From Microlunatus panaciterrae (GTDB taxonomy: Bacteria > Actinomycetota > Actinomycetes > Propionibacteriales > Propionibacteriaceae), in the NCBI RefSeq assembly GCF_016907535.1, contig NZ_JAFBCF010000001.1, forward strand, positions 620,001 to 684,000: 64,000 nucleotides of DNA, in the 5' to 3' direction. The notes beneath the pieces are model-generated. The model was not told the DNA's origin. It searched no databases and saw only the letters and a list, made by a program, of their open reading frames with translations. Shown piece after piece: positions 18,607 to 26,688 of this stretch; the stretch's first letter is position 1, and each line of letters opens with the position of its first letter. Made by a program: the position numbers and the translations under genes.

Positions 18607-18613
18607 CGCTGTG

Positions 18614-18638
18614 GTTGGGCTTGACCCTTTCGGGGTAC
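18614..18638 (+). promoter_or_regulatory. SigF/SigB-type promoter for GlsB-like gene
   Basis: GTTGGG (18614-18619), 13 bases, GGGTAC (18633-18638). Transcription would begin near 18645, only a few bases before the ATG at 18648, which predicts a leaderless or nearly leaderless message. Confidence 0.7.
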
Positions 18639-18647
18639 TCGATGATC

Positions 18648-18917
18648 ATGGGAATACTAGGATTTATCATTGTCGGACTCGTTGCGGGCGCAATCGCGAA
18701 GGCGGTTCTGCCAGGTCGCCAAGGCGGTGGCTGGTTGGCCACGCTCATCCTGGGAGTTGTCGGCGCGATCGTCGGAGGCCTGATCGGATCAGCCATCTTC
18801 GGTGGCGGCCTGGCGGACTTCTGGTCCTTGCGCACCTGGGTGCTGGCACTGATCGGCAGCCTCATCGTGCTTGTGGTGTGGGGCCTCATCCGGAGGCGCA
18901 GCACCACCACCGCGTGA
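18648..18917 (+). CDS. GlsB/YeaQ/YmgE family stress-response membrane protein
   Basis: 89 residues, with three hydrophobic segments (GILGFIIVGLVAGAIAKAVL, GGGWLATLILGVVGAIVGGL and WVLALIGSLIVLVVWGLI). The PGRQGGGW turn between the first two is the family signature (transglycosylase-associated protein group). Ends in a basic tail. I prefer the ATG at 18648 over the one at 18642 because the promoter -10 ends at 18638. No ribosome site is seen, in line with a leaderless message. Role in envelope stress is inferred from the family. Confidence 0.85.
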   Translation: MGILGFIIVGLVAGAIAKAVLPGRQGGGWLATLILGVVGAIVGGLIGSAIFGGGLADFWSLRTWVLALIGSLIVLVVWGLIRRRSTTTA

Positions 18918-19008
18918 GCGACCCCTCAGGCAGCGGTCGGCCCAAGCCGGGTCGGCTCGATAAATGTAGACGGGCGACACCTGCCCCAGACAAGAAGGAA
19001 GGTTTGAC

Positions 19009-19206
19009 ATGAGTGGAGCGATGGACAAGGCCAAAGGAAAGGCCGAGGAGATGGGCGGCAAGGTCAAGGAAGGTGTCGGTGACGCCACCGACAACGAGGA
19101 TCTTCAGGCCCGCGGTCAGGCCGACCAGGTGAGCGGTAAGGCCGACCAGGTGAAGGGCGACGTCAAGGACGCCGCCGACGACATCCGGGATGACATCACC
19201 CGGTAG
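19009..19206 (+). CDS. csbD: CsbD family stress protein
   Basis: 65 residues, highly charged and hydrophilic: MDKAKGKAEEMGGKVKEGVG is the usual CsbD opening, then repeated QADQVSGKADQVKGDVKDAADD helices. CsbD is a SigB-dependent stress protein in Bacillus; its molecular role is not known. GAAGGAAGG precedes the ATG. It follows GlsB by 91 bases in the same direction. No clear GGGTA promoter is visible in that gap, so it may be read with GlsB. A strong terminator follows. Confidence 0.9.
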   Translation: MSGAMDKAKGKAEEMGGKVKEGVGDATDNEDLQARGQADQVSGKADQVKGDVKDAADDIRDDITR

Positions 19207-19214
19207 GTGAGTGC

Positions 19215-19260
19215 ACAACACGAGGCGGTCCGCACGAGAACGTGCGGGCCGCCTTGTTGT
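19215..19260 (+). terminator. hairpin terminator after CsbD
   Basis: AGGCGGTCCGCACG (19223-19236) pairs with 19241-19254 across AGAA with one G-T pair. Outer ACAACA (19215-19220) pairs with TGTTGT (19255-19260). It separates convergent CsbD and the phosphatase fusion. Confidence 0.9.
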
Positions 19261-19280
19261 GTGGGCGGACAACTCCCTGA

Positions 19281-20795
19281 TCAGGCACGACCGTCGATGA
19301 TCTCCAGCCGTGGCAGTCCCGAGGGGACCAGGATCTCCGCAGCCGGCCGACCCCTACGGACGACGAAAGTGGACCTGGGGCTGCGCTGAGCGAACCGGTG
19401 CAGCACGCTGACCGCAGTAGCGACCAGCTGGGTGACCTCGGACAGATCCACGGTGATCGACTGCAGCCCCGCAGTGGAATAGCGCTGCAGTGCAGCCTCG
19501 AGCTCTGTGTCACAGTCGTTGTCGATGCGCCCACTGAGTGCGACGGTGGGCGGATTCTCGCTGAACCTGAAGCTGAACTCACCCGCACGAGTCCGGCCAC
19601 CAGCGCCACAGATGCCGACCGGACCAGTGACGACATCTGAGTCGCGACCCAACCGCCTACTCATCAGAACGGTTGTTCCCTTGTCGTGATGCTTGATCGC
19701 CAGCTTGTCGGTCACGTCCTGGATGAGCGCGAGGCCGACCCCGCGACTGTCGCTGAGCGAACCGGGAGCCACCCAGGAGCCTTCATCGGTGACGCTGAGG
19801 TGCACCGAGCCGCAACGGTCCAGATCGGCGCGGATACTGACCATTCCGACCTCCGAGGAGTAGGCGTGATCAACAACATTGGCTGCGGCCTCCCCCACCG
19901 CGCACTCGATGGCGTACTCGTCCCGTACGCCCAGATGGAGAGACCTGGCCCATCGTTGCACTGCGTCCCGCACTCCGCCGAGAAGGTCTCGCCGCGCAGC
20001 CAGAGTCAGCTCCAGTGGCTGGATCGGGTGACGGGGCTGGGCGGCGAGCAGCACGGCTCCATCGCCGTCCGTCAGAGTCAGCCGCTCCAGCAGTCGGTGG
20101 CACAGTCGCTGAGCCACGGAGTGCAAACGGCCCTCGCCAGCAACCTCGGACATCGTGCGTACGGCCGTCTCCACCCACGTGGCGTGCCGGCTCTTCGCAC
20201 CGACCGGTGCGCCGAGCACCCCGTTACTGAACAGCAGCAGCACCTCGTCGGTGGACAGGGCAGCGGTCCCCAGCTCAGGAAGCACCCCGGTGCCCAATGG
20301 ACCGCCGCCGGTGGCCGGCAATGCCTGACCAGCGGGGTCTGACTCAGAGATGATCAACGGCGCCGGGTGCCCGCAGGTGCTGTAGTTGACGACCTGCTTC
20401 TCCAGATCCACGATAGCCAGACAGGCCGATGCCCCGAAGGCCGCAGGTGCCCTGCGTCCATACTCGTCGAGTGCCTTGGCTGCCAACCTCGGATCGCCAT
20501 GGAACAGCAGGCGCTCCATGGCCACCGCTCTGAGCTGACCCATGGCGGCGACTGTCCTGAAGCCGGCACCCGCAACAGCGCCAACCACCATGGCCACCCG
20601 ACCGTCGGGGAACACTGCGGCGTCATACCACGCGTCACCTGCCGCCGCGCTCTCGGTGGCGGGCCTGCAGCTGACCGCGACGTCCAGCCCAGGCACGACA
20701 GGCAACGTCGTCTGCAGCAGCTCCAATCGCAGCTGTGCTGCCGCGTCGCCCGATGTCCCCGTGCCAGCAGGGCTGGGCGCATGGTTGCTGGTCAT
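19281..20795 (-). CDS. SpoIIE-type phosphatase / HATPase kinase / STAS fusion regulator
   Basis: 504 residues holding three partner-switch modules. Residues 25-255 are a SpoIIE/RsbU-like PP2C domain (GDAWYDAAVFPDGRVAMVV, MGQLRAVAMERL, CGHPAPLII, DEVLLLFSNGV). Residues 270-390 are an RsbW-like HATPase (ECAVGEAAANVVDHAY, SVTDEGSW, SRGVGLALIQDV). Residues 405-500 are a STAS domain (SITVDLSEVTQLVATAVSVLHRF). Such modules normally control a stress sigma factor, and the sigma gene lies divergently next to it. Two features are odd: the PP2C metal-site Asp of the usual GDV motif is Ala (about residue 73), and the STAS phospho-serine position reads Ala/Thr. The phosphatase may be weak or inactive. A SigF-type promoter lies upstream. 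Confidence 0.85.
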   Translation of the reverse strand: MTSNHAPSPAGTGTSGDAAAQLRLELLQTTLPVVPGLDVAVSCRPATESAAAGDAWYDAAVFPDGRVAMVVGAVAGAGFRTVAAMGQLRAVAMERLLFHGDPRLAAKALDEYGRRAPAAFGASACLAIVDLEKQVVNYSTCGHPAPLIISESDPAGQALPATGGGPLGTGVLPELGTAALSTDEVLLLFSNGVLGAPVGAKSRHATWVETAVRTMSEVAGEGRLHSVAQRLCHRLLERLTLTDGDGAVLLAAQPRHPIQPLELTLAARRDLLGGVRDAVQRWARSLHLGVRDEYAIECAVGEAAANVVDHAYSSEVGMVSIRADLDRCGSVHLSVTDEGSWVAPGSLSDSRGVGLALIQDVTDKLAIKHHDKGTTVLMSRRLGRDSDVVTGPVGICGAGGRTRAGEFSFRFSENPPTVALSGRIDNDCDTELEAALQRYSTAGLQSITVDLSEVTQLVATAVSVLHRFAQRSPRSTFVVRRGRPAAEILVPSGLPRLEIIDGRA

Positions 20796-20853
20796 CGAGA
20801 AACCTCACCGGAGTTGATCAGTTCTGCTCGGATCGCGCTTCTGATCTTCTTCT

Positions 20854-20877
20854 TTACCCCATTGGGTGCGGCCCAAC
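20854..20877 (-). promoter_or_regulatory. SigF/SigB-type promoter for the phosphatase fusion
   Basis: Minus strand GTTGGG (20877-20872), 12 bases, GGGTAA (20859-20854). Transcription would start about 50 bases before the ATG. This suggests a feedback loop from the adjacent sigma factor. No matching element was found on the plus strand for the sigma gene itself. Confidence 0.6.
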
Positions 20878-20981
20878 CACATCGGGGGCAGGGGTCTTGC
20901 CAATCAAGGACGATCGTGGTTGTCTGGAGGTCGTGGTTGAGAAGTAGCCACGTAGCTTCGCTGATTGAAGGAGGCTGCGGC

Positions 20982-21827
20982 TTGTCCACCATGACCATGA
21001 TGGCAAAGAACCACAGCGCACGAACTCATCACGATGACGCGGCCAGTCGCCGCGAACGCACCAATCAACTTTTCGCCGCAGCCCTCGAGGCTGACGAGGC
21101 CGAACGACAGGCGCTCCACGAGCAGGTGGTACTTCTCCATCTCGACGTCGCCGATTCGTTGGCCCACCGGTACCAGCACCGCGGGCAGGACATCGCCGAC
21201 CTGGCACAGGTCGCCAAGCTCGCTCTGGTGGAGGCTGTCGGACGCTACGACCCGGAGCGCGGCGACTTCCTGGCGTTCGCCACGCCGACGATTCTGGGCT
21301 CGCTGAAACGGCACTTCCGTGATCATGGTTGGATGGTTCGGCCACCGAGGCGGATTCAGGACCTGCAGGCCGAGATCAACGAGGCCTGGTCCACCCTGAC
21401 CCAGCAGCAGCAGGCCACGCCCAGCAATGATGATCTTGCTGACTATCTCGGCGTGGACCACACCAACGTGGTCGAAGCGCAGGGAGCGCATGGATGCTTC
21501 CATGCGGCTTCGCTGGAGGCGCCGTATGGTGACGCGGAAGCCGGCCTCGCCGGCGTGCTGGGAGATGCGGACCCGGGCTTCGAGCTCGTCGAGCGACTAG
21601 CCTGCCTCGAACCCGCCTGCCAGCAGTTGTCGGAGTCCGACCAGAGGTTGCTCTATCTCCGCTTCTTCGAAGAGCGCACCCAGGCGGAGATCGCCAAGGA
21701 GTTCGGCGTCAGCCAGATGCAGATCTCACGGTCACTGAAACGGATTCTGGCTGCCCTGCGTAGCGCTGCCGAGGAGACGGAGCGCACTGTGCGACCCGTC
21801 GCCGCCGACCGGCACGTCGCGGCCTGA
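20982..21827 (+). CDS. sigF: SigF/SigB-type RNA polymerase sigma factor
   Basis: 281 residues. Sigma-70 family group 3: region 2 DIADLAQVAKLALVEAVGRYDPERGDFLAFATPTILGSLKRHFRDHGWMVRPPRR, region 3 LQAEINEAWSTLTQQQQATPSNDDLADYLGV, and region 4 LRFFEERTQAEIAKEFGVSQMQISRSLKRILAAL with the helix-turn-helix. The RDHGWMVRPPRR stretch is typical of SigF/SigB. I start at TTG 20982 because AAGGAGG (20968-20974) is seven bases away; ATG 20991 is in frame but too far from it. The divergent neighbour is its likely regulator. Many GTTT...GGGTA promoters in the window are probably its targets. It converges on LigD with four bases between stops. Confidence 0.88.
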   Translation: MSTMTMMAKNHSARTHHDDAASRRERTNQLFAAALEADEAERQALHEQVVLLHLDVADSLAHRYQHRGQDIADLAQVAKLALVEAVGRYDPERGDFLAFATPTILGSLKRHFRDHGWMVRPPRRIQDLQAEINEAWSTLTQQQQATPSNDDLADYLGVDHTNVVEAQGAHGCFHAASLEAPYGDAEAGLAGVLGDADPGFELVERLACLEPACQQLSESDQRLLYLRFFEERTQAEIAKEFGVSQMQISRSLKRILAALRSAAEETERTVRPVAADRHVAA

Positions 21828-21831
21828 GCCG

Positions 21832-24249
21832 TCACTCCTCTCGGTGGACGTCCGCCGCCTCCTTGTCCGGGCGCCAGCCCCGCCAGGACGGGTGTCGCAG
21901 ACGCCCGGCGGAGGTCCACTCGGAGAACTCAACCTCGGCCACCAGTTTGGGCGTCACCCAGTGGGCCTGCCTGGACTCTGCTGCCGGGATGTCGGTGAAC
22001 GGCGTGGTCTTGCGCTCCAGCGGACGAAGCCGCTTGCCGATCTCGGCCAGTTCGTCGGCACTGAAGCCCGTGCCCACCCCGCCAACGTACTTCAGCGCGC
22101 CAGCGTCGAAGATGCCCAGCAGCAGCGATCCGACTCCTCCCCCACGTCGTCCCTGTCCCTCTCGCCAACCGCCAACCACCACCTCCTGAGCGCGATGGTG
22201 TTTGATCTTGACCCAGCTGTCCGCTCGACGTCCGGGCAGATAACGCGATCCGCGCCGCTTCGCCACCACACCTTCGAGACCGAGCGTCTTGCTGGTCGCC
22301 ATGGCGGCCTCGAGATCACCGTCGAAGGCCGGTGGCGCCTGGATGCGTGCCCTGCCCGCGGCTGGCACGACCTCGGCCAGCAATGACCGGCGCTGCTCAT
22401 ACGGCATGGACAGCAACGTCTGCCCATTGAGCTCAAGGATGTCGAAGATCATCAGGTGGACCGGCGTTGATCTTCGGCCCTGTTCGACCTCCGTCGGCTT
22501 GGAGACGTTCATCCGGCGCTGCAGCCTGCCGAAGTCCGGCCGGCCCTGGGCGTCCAACGCGACGATCTCGCCGTCCAGGACGGCCCGGTCCACGGGCAGC
22601 TCGGCGAGAGAGGGCACCAACTCCGGGTAACTGGGGGTGACATCATGTCCGTTCCTGCTCTGCAGGGTGACGTTGCTCCCGTCAATGCGGCAGAGCACCC
22701 GGATACCGTCCCACTTCATCTCATACGCCCAGGCGTCCGCTTCCCTGATGTCGTCGACCGACCCCAGGGTGGCGAGCATCGGCGCATAGTCGATCTCGGT
22801 CGTGCTCCGCCGACTCGGTTGCGTCGGCACCGGGGCCGGTTCTTGATCTTCCTGCATGAGATGGATCAACCAGTGGTTCTCCGGCCGGCTGCCGCCGCCG
22901 GTGTGGATCAAGGCCACCTTGGTCGGACCTCCGAGGCCGCCGCCGTCCCTGCCGTGCAAGGTGACGATGACCTCGCGCCCTTCCCGCCACTTGTGCAGGT
23001 CGTACCTGCCGGCGTCCCAGATGCTCATCTCCCCTGCGCCGTACTCACCTCGCGGGATGACCCCCTGGAAGGTTGCGTACTCGAGGGGATGATCCTCGGT
23101 CTGGACGGCCAGGTGGTTCTGCGCCGAGTCGGTCGGCACCCCTTTCGGAAGGGCCCAGCTGGCCAGGACTCCGTTGCGCTCGAGACGCAGGTCCCAGTGC
23201 AGCCGGCGGGCGTGATGCTCCTGGATGACGAAGAGCTCACCATGCTCCGAGGTCTGGTGATGATGGGGCACCGGCTCCGGCGTCTTGGCTGCGTCGCGTT
23301 TGCTGCGGTAGGCGGACAGCCGGTCCGCTTCTGGCCGGCCCTCGTGTTCGTCCTCCGACGGGGCCAGCCCGGCCAGCAGGTCCCCTCGGCTCCGATAGCG
23401 TTCCAGCACCTCCGACAGCTCCAGCTGGCCGAACTCCGGTGCGGACAACTCCTCCCAGCTCCGAGGTGCGGCCACTCTGGGGCGTTCGGTGCCGCGCAGC
23501 GAGTAGGGCGCGATCGTCGTCTTGGCGCCGTTGTTCTGGCTCCAGTCCACCAGGACCTTGCCCGCCCGCAGCGTCTTCTTCATGTCACTCACCACCAGGT
23601 CCGGGTGGTCGGCTTCGAGAGCCCGGGCGATTTCGCGTGCCACCGCAGCCGCCTCCGTTGCGCCCCGGTGACCGTCGAGGGCCGCGTAGAGATGCAGACC
23701 CTTGCTCCCGCTGGTGACCGGAAAGGGCTCGAGACCCATGCCGCGGAGCAGCTCGCGCGCCAACTGCGCCACCTGTACACACAGGCTCAGCCCCACCCCC
23801 TCGCCGGGGTCAAGATCAAGAACGAGTCGGTCGGGCGCCTGCGGCTCTCCGTCGGCGCCCATCCGCCACTGCGGGACATGAATCTCCAACGCTGCCAGCT
23901 GCGCGAACCAGGTCAGCGTGGCTACGTCGGCCACCAGCGGATAGACCACCTCCCGGTCGCTGTGCTGCACTGCTTGACGCGGAACCCAGTCCGGGACACC
24001 GGCACCAAGATCTTTCTGGAAGAAGACCTGCCCCGGATGGTCTTCTGTACCGACGCCGTTCGGCCATCGCTTGCGGGTGGCGAGTCGGCCCTGGGTGTAC
24101 TTGAGCATTGCCGGAGCGATCTCCACGTAGTAGGAGATCACCTCGGCCTTCGTCGTGCCGGTCGCCGGATAGAGCACCTTGTCGAGGTTGCTGATCTTGA
24201 GACGACGACCTCCGATGCTCACCGACTGGGTCTCTGCTGGCCTCGCCAT
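21832..24249 (-). CDS. ligD: multifunctional ATP-dependent DNA ligase LigD (Pol-PE-Lig)
   Basis: 805 residues in the mycobacterial domain order. The N-terminal polymerase/primase domain (about 1-285) has LVLDLDPGEGV, giving the metal-binding Asp pair, and SGSKGLHLYAAL. A 3'-phosphoesterase domain (about 325-450) follows, with EHHARRLHWDLRLERNGVLASWALPKG. The ligase domain (about 480 to the end) carries YEMKWDGIRVL with the adenylated Lys, DGEIVALD, EGVVAKRRGSRY and SWVKIK. It repairs double-strand breaks with Ku, but no Ku gene is in the window. ATG 24249 has GGAG upstream; ATG 24267 is in frame. The topoisomerase IB gene lies 46 bases upstream on the same strand, so both may share the stress promoter. 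Confidence 0.93.
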   Translation of the reverse strand: MARPAETQSVSIGGRRLKISNLDKVLYPATGTTKAEVISYYVEIAPAMLKYTQGRLATRKRWPNGVGTEDHPGQVFFQKDLGAGVPDWVPRQAVQHSDREVVYPLVADVATLTWFAQLAALEIHVPQWRMGADGEPQAPDRLVLDLDPGEGVGLSLCVQVAQLARELLRGMGLEPFPVTSGSKGLHLYAALDGHRGATEAAAVAREIARALEADHPDLVVSDMKKTLRAGKVLVDWSQNNGAKTTIAPYSLRGTERPRVAAPRSWEELSAPEFGQLELSEVLERYRSRGDLLAGLAPSEDEHEGRPEADRLSAYRSKRDAAKTPEPVPHHHQTSEHGELFVIQEHHARRLHWDLRLERNGVLASWALPKGVPTDSAQNHLAVQTEDHPLEYATFQGVIPRGEYGAGEMSIWDAGRYDLHKWREGREVIVTLHGRDGGGLGGPTKVALIHTGGGSRPENHWLIHLMQEDQEPAPVPTQPSRRSTTEIDYAPMLATLGSVDDIREADAWAYEMKWDGIRVLCRIDGSNVTLQSRNGHDVTPSYPELVPSLAELPVDRAVLDGEIVALDAQGRPDFGRLQRRMNVSKPTEVEQGRRSTPVHLMIFDILELNGQTLLSMPYEQRRSLLAEVVPAAGRARIQAPPAFDGDLEAAMATSKTLGLEGVVAKRRGSRYLPGRRADSWVKIKHHRAQEVVVGGWREGQGRRGGGVGSLLLGIFDAGALKYVGGVGTGFSADELAEIGKRLRPLERKTTPFTDIPAAESRQAHWVTPKLVAEVEFSEWTSAGRLRHPSWRGWRPDKEAADVHREE

Positions 24250-24295
24250 GTCTCCATCATCCTGCATCGTCGTCTGGGTCGGATTGCTACGGTGG

Positions 24296-25309
24296 TCAGG
24301 AGAGCAGCTTCAGCACCGGCCGTTCCGCGCGCACTCTGGTCTCCAGGTCGACGCTGGCGGCCCCCACCGGCCCGGCGAACTTCGGCGCAATGGTCACGCC
24401 TTGGTGGTACAGGTCGACGACGCGGTGATCGACATACGACGATCGCACCACAGCAGGGGTGTTTCCCAACTGGTCGGCGACCTGCCGCATGATCGAGGGC
24501 ACTGCCCGCCGGCGCGCCGACGCTGACGCTGCGGCGTCGTTCGCGTGCGCCAGCAACACAGCGGCGATGACCGTCGCGTGCCAGGTGCGGAAGTCCTTGG
24601 CCGAGAACTCGTCGCCGACGACATCCTTGATGTAGGTGTTGATGTCGGCCGACGTGACGTCGCGCCAGCGGCCGCCATCCCGGAAGGCCAACAGCTCCGC
24701 ACCCCCGCCGCGACGGCGCCGCAGTGCCCTGATGGCCTCGAGCGCCGCCTCGTCGGTGACCTCGATGAACTGCTGCTGGCCGGACTTGGCTGGGAAGTCG
24801 AAGACCGCCCTGCCGGGCTCCAGGTCAACGTGCTGCTTGCGCAGCGTGGCCAATCCGAAGCTGCCGTTCTGTTCGGCGTAGCTCTCCCCACCAACGCGGA
24901 ACAGGCCGAGGTCGAGGAGACGAAAGGCAGTTGCCAACACCCGTTCGTAGGGCATCCCGTCCTGCCGCAGATGGACCTCCGCCACCCGGCGCGCCCTGGG
25001 CAGCCGACGGGCCACCTGAAGCACCCGATCATGTTTGGCCTCGTCCCTGCGCCGCCGCCACTCCTCGTGGTAGAGGTACTGCCGGCGCCCAGCGGCGTCC
25101 GTCCCCACCGCCTGCAGATGTCCGTTGGGTCGGGGACAGATCCAGACGTCCTCCCACGCCGGTGGGATGACCAGCAGCCGGCAGCGTTCGGCATCCTCGT
25201 CGCTCAACCGGTTGCCGTGCTGGTCGACGAAGCTGAAACCCCGACCGCTCCGCCGCCGACGCCAGCCCGGCTCCGCACTGGAGACCATCCGCAGTCGTGG
25301 CAACCTCAC
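24296..25309 (-). CDS. type IB DNA topoisomerase (poxvirus/bacterial type)
   Basis: 337 residues. Relaxes supercoils by a transient 3'-phosphotyrosine. The start RLPRLRMVSSAEPGWRRRRSGRGFSFVDQHG and IPPAWEDVWICPRPNGHLQAVGTDAAGRRQYLYHEEWR are characteristic. Catalytic residues are in VLATAFRLLDLGLFRVGGESYAE (Arg), KDFRTWHATVIAAVLL (Arg/His) and VVRSSYVDHRVVDLY (Tyr). The frame is open up to GTG 25420, but family proteins begin near the GTG at 25309, and the longer N-terminus does not look like protein. A SigF-type promoter lies about 130 bases upstream. Placed just before LigD; a joint DNA-stress unit is likely. Confidence 0.9.
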   Translation of the reverse strand: MRLPRLRMVSSAEPGWRRRRSGRGFSFVDQHGNRLSDEDAERCRLLVIPPAWEDVWICPRPNGHLQAVGTDAAGRRQYLYHEEWRRRRDEAKHDRVLQVARRLPRARRVAEVHLRQDGMPYERVLATAFRLLDLGLFRVGGESYAEQNGSFGLATLRKQHVDLEPGRAVFDFPAKSGQQQFIEVTDEAALEAIRALRRRRGGGAELLAFRDGGRWRDVTSADINTYIKDVVGDEFSAKDFRTWHATVIAAVLLAHANDAAASASARRRAVPSIMRQVADQLGNTPAVVRSSYVDHRVVDLYHQGVTIAPKFAGPVGAASVDLETRVRAERPVLKLLS

Positions 25310-25438
25310 CCATCCTCGAGCATCGACGCCGACCCAGCCATCCGGGTCAGGGGAGGGACGGCCCCGGTGCTGCCGTGTTGAACACCGAGGCCTAGAACAC
25401 CTGATCGCCCGGGCAACCACGCATCCCTCACCCTCCCC

Positions 25439-25464
25439 TTACCCAGTAGGGGGCGGTTACCAAC
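25439..25464 (-). promoter_or_regulatory. SigF/SigB-type promoter for topoisomerase IB (and LigD)
   Basis: Minus strand GTTGGT (25464-25459), 14 bases, GGGTAA (25444-25439). It lies between the stop of the 82-residue gene and the topoisomerase start, in an otherwise non-coding stretch. Confidence 0.7.
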
Positions 25465-25485
25465 CATCGGCCCGTCAAACGGCCG

Positions 25486-25734
25486 TCAGGCGCGGGCTTG
25501 GTCCACCAGACGGTGCGCCGCCCATTCGCGCAGGGTGGTTCGTCTGCGGGCGAGCTCCGCGGTGATCTCCTGCTCCCGCTCGGCCAAGGCGACCAAGTCG
25601 ACGTTGATGACGACGCGGTCGCTGCCGGGGCTCTCGGCCACCGGGGCGAAGGTGTTGGTCACCCTGATCGTCTGCTCGATCCGGTCCAGCTCGATGATCA
25701 GTTCTCGGACGGTGAGTTCGGTGACATCTGACAT
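25486..25734 (-). CDS. 82-residue hypothetical protein
   Basis: Starts MSDVTELTVRELIIELDRIE; GGAGG lies upstream of the ATG at 25734. Predicted helices are amphipathic and charged (VRELIIELDRIEQTI and LVALAEREQEITAELARRRTTLREWAAHRL), the second looking like a coiled coil. A middle strand region has RVVINVDLV. No known domain is recognised. It is followed by the topoisomerase promoter, so it is probably a separate unit. Confidence 0.7.
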   Translation of the reverse strand: MSDVTELTVRELIIELDRIEQTIRVTNTFAPVAESPGSDRVVINVDLVALAEREQEITAELARRRTTLREWAAHRLVDQARA

Positions 25735-25834
25735 GATGGGAACCTCCGAGGATCCTCAGGCTTAGCCAGCAGGGGCCCCGCTCCTTGAGGCATTCATCAT
25801 TCTGCGCTCGTCCCTCTGCCGCGTCAAGGATGGC

Positions 25835-25859
25835 GTTTGCCGCCCAGACCCACGGGTAC
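25835..25859 (+). promoter_or_regulatory. SigF/SigB-type promoter
   Basis: GTTT (25835-25838), 15 bases, GGGTAC (25854-25859), 42 bases before the ATG of the 123-residue gene. Confidence 0.7.
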
Positions 25860-25901
25860 TGCAGTCTGTGAAGGAGGAGCAGAAGAAGAGAAGGAGGAGA
25901 G

Positions 25902-26273
25902 ATGGCAGTCACACACTTCCAAGACCTGAAACTGGCGGACCGTGATCGAGAGTGGGACGGCAGCGCGGCCGAGAAACGGGTGCGCGCGTGGGCTCACGCA
26001 GAGGACGGGCCAAACGCCCAGTATCGCGATGCCCATATCTGGTATGACGCTGAGGCAAAGGACAACTTCAGCAGCTACAAGCTGCTCATCTGCGACGTGA
26101 TCAACTCGGAACTGGTGGCCGTTCCCCGTGGGGTGATGGCTGCCGGCGCTGTGATGCAGGGGTCCAGGGGTGGCGTCGACCTCCCCACCAAGGACATCCA
26201 GCGAGTGAAGAACCATCTGGCCCGCTACTACAAGAAGATGGGCGACCAGGCTCCCTGGGAGCGCGACGACTGA
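25902..26273 (+). CDS. 123-residue protein resembling a phage-protein-associated domain
   Basis: Very strong ribosome site (AAGGAGGAG) before ATG 25902. The protein reads WDGSAAEKRVRAWAHAEDG, then DNFSSYKLLICDVINSELVAVPRGVMAAGAVMQGSRGGVDLP, ending in IQRVKNHLARYYKKMGD. I associate this pattern (WDG..A..RVR, YKL...DV.NGEL.AVPRGV.AA, VK.HLARYYKKM) with a domain found in phage head-maturation or capsid-related proteins, remembered and not searched. Here it stands alone under a SigF-type promoter. It may be a domesticated piece used in stress; function unknown. Confidence 0.7.
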   Translation: MAVTHFQDLKLADRDREWDGSAAEKRVRAWAHAEDGPNAQYRDAHIWYDAEAKDNFSSYKLLICDVINSELVAVPRGVMAAGAVMQGSRGGVDLPTKDIQRVKNHLARYYKKMGDQAPWERDD

Positions 26274-26355
26274 CTGTTCCTCGCTGGCGTTCAGGTCCAC
26301 GAGGCGTTGAGGCCATCAGTGGTTCAGTCCCCCCGTGTTTCACGCCCTTCAGGTT

Positions 26356-26562
26356 TCAGGCCGGCCCGTCCGCGGGATCGGTCTTCCGACGGGCCGCCTC
26401 GACACCGTCGCCCTTCTCCTGCTCGGTGTCCGGGGCTTGGGGCTCGGACTGCTGCGCCTCGTGAAGGGACTCCTGAGCGGCTTCATGCCGTGGTCCGCTC
26501 CGGGTCTGCCCGCGGGGCTCGTCCTCCACCTGGGGCTCGTTCGGGTGCTGCTGCTCGGTCAT
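26356..26562 (-). CDS. 68-residue acidic, disordered hypothetical protein
   Basis: From the ATG at 26562 with GGGAG upstream. Reads MTEQQHPNEPQVEDEPRGQT and continues rich in Glu, Gln, Pro and Lys, with no hydrophobic core. It is probably unstructured. It is divergent from the Zn-dehydrogenase, whose promoter lies 60-90 bases away. An in-frame ATG at 26592 is an alternative. The bias to charged residues could also be an accident of GC-rich sequence. Confidence 0.5.
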   Translation of the reverse strand: MTEQQHPNEPQVEDEPRGQTRSGPRHEAAQESLHEAQQSEPQAPDTEQEKGDGVEAARRKTDPADGPA

Positions 26563-26623
26563 CTTGATCTCCCTCACCTCGTCTGCGTCCACAACCTACA
26601 CCGACCTGGCCTACCCCGAACGG

Positions 26624-26648
26624 GTTTGCGCTGGCGGGCAGCGGGTAC
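26624..26648 (+). promoter_or_regulatory. SigF/SigB-type promoter for dehydrogenase/SDR operon
   Basis: GTTTGC (26624-26629), 13 bases, GGGTAC (26643-26648), 40 bases before the ATG at 26689. Confidence 0.72.
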
Positions 26649-26688
26649 CTGAACTGCTATCCCCCGTTCTGAGAGGAAGACCGAGCTG

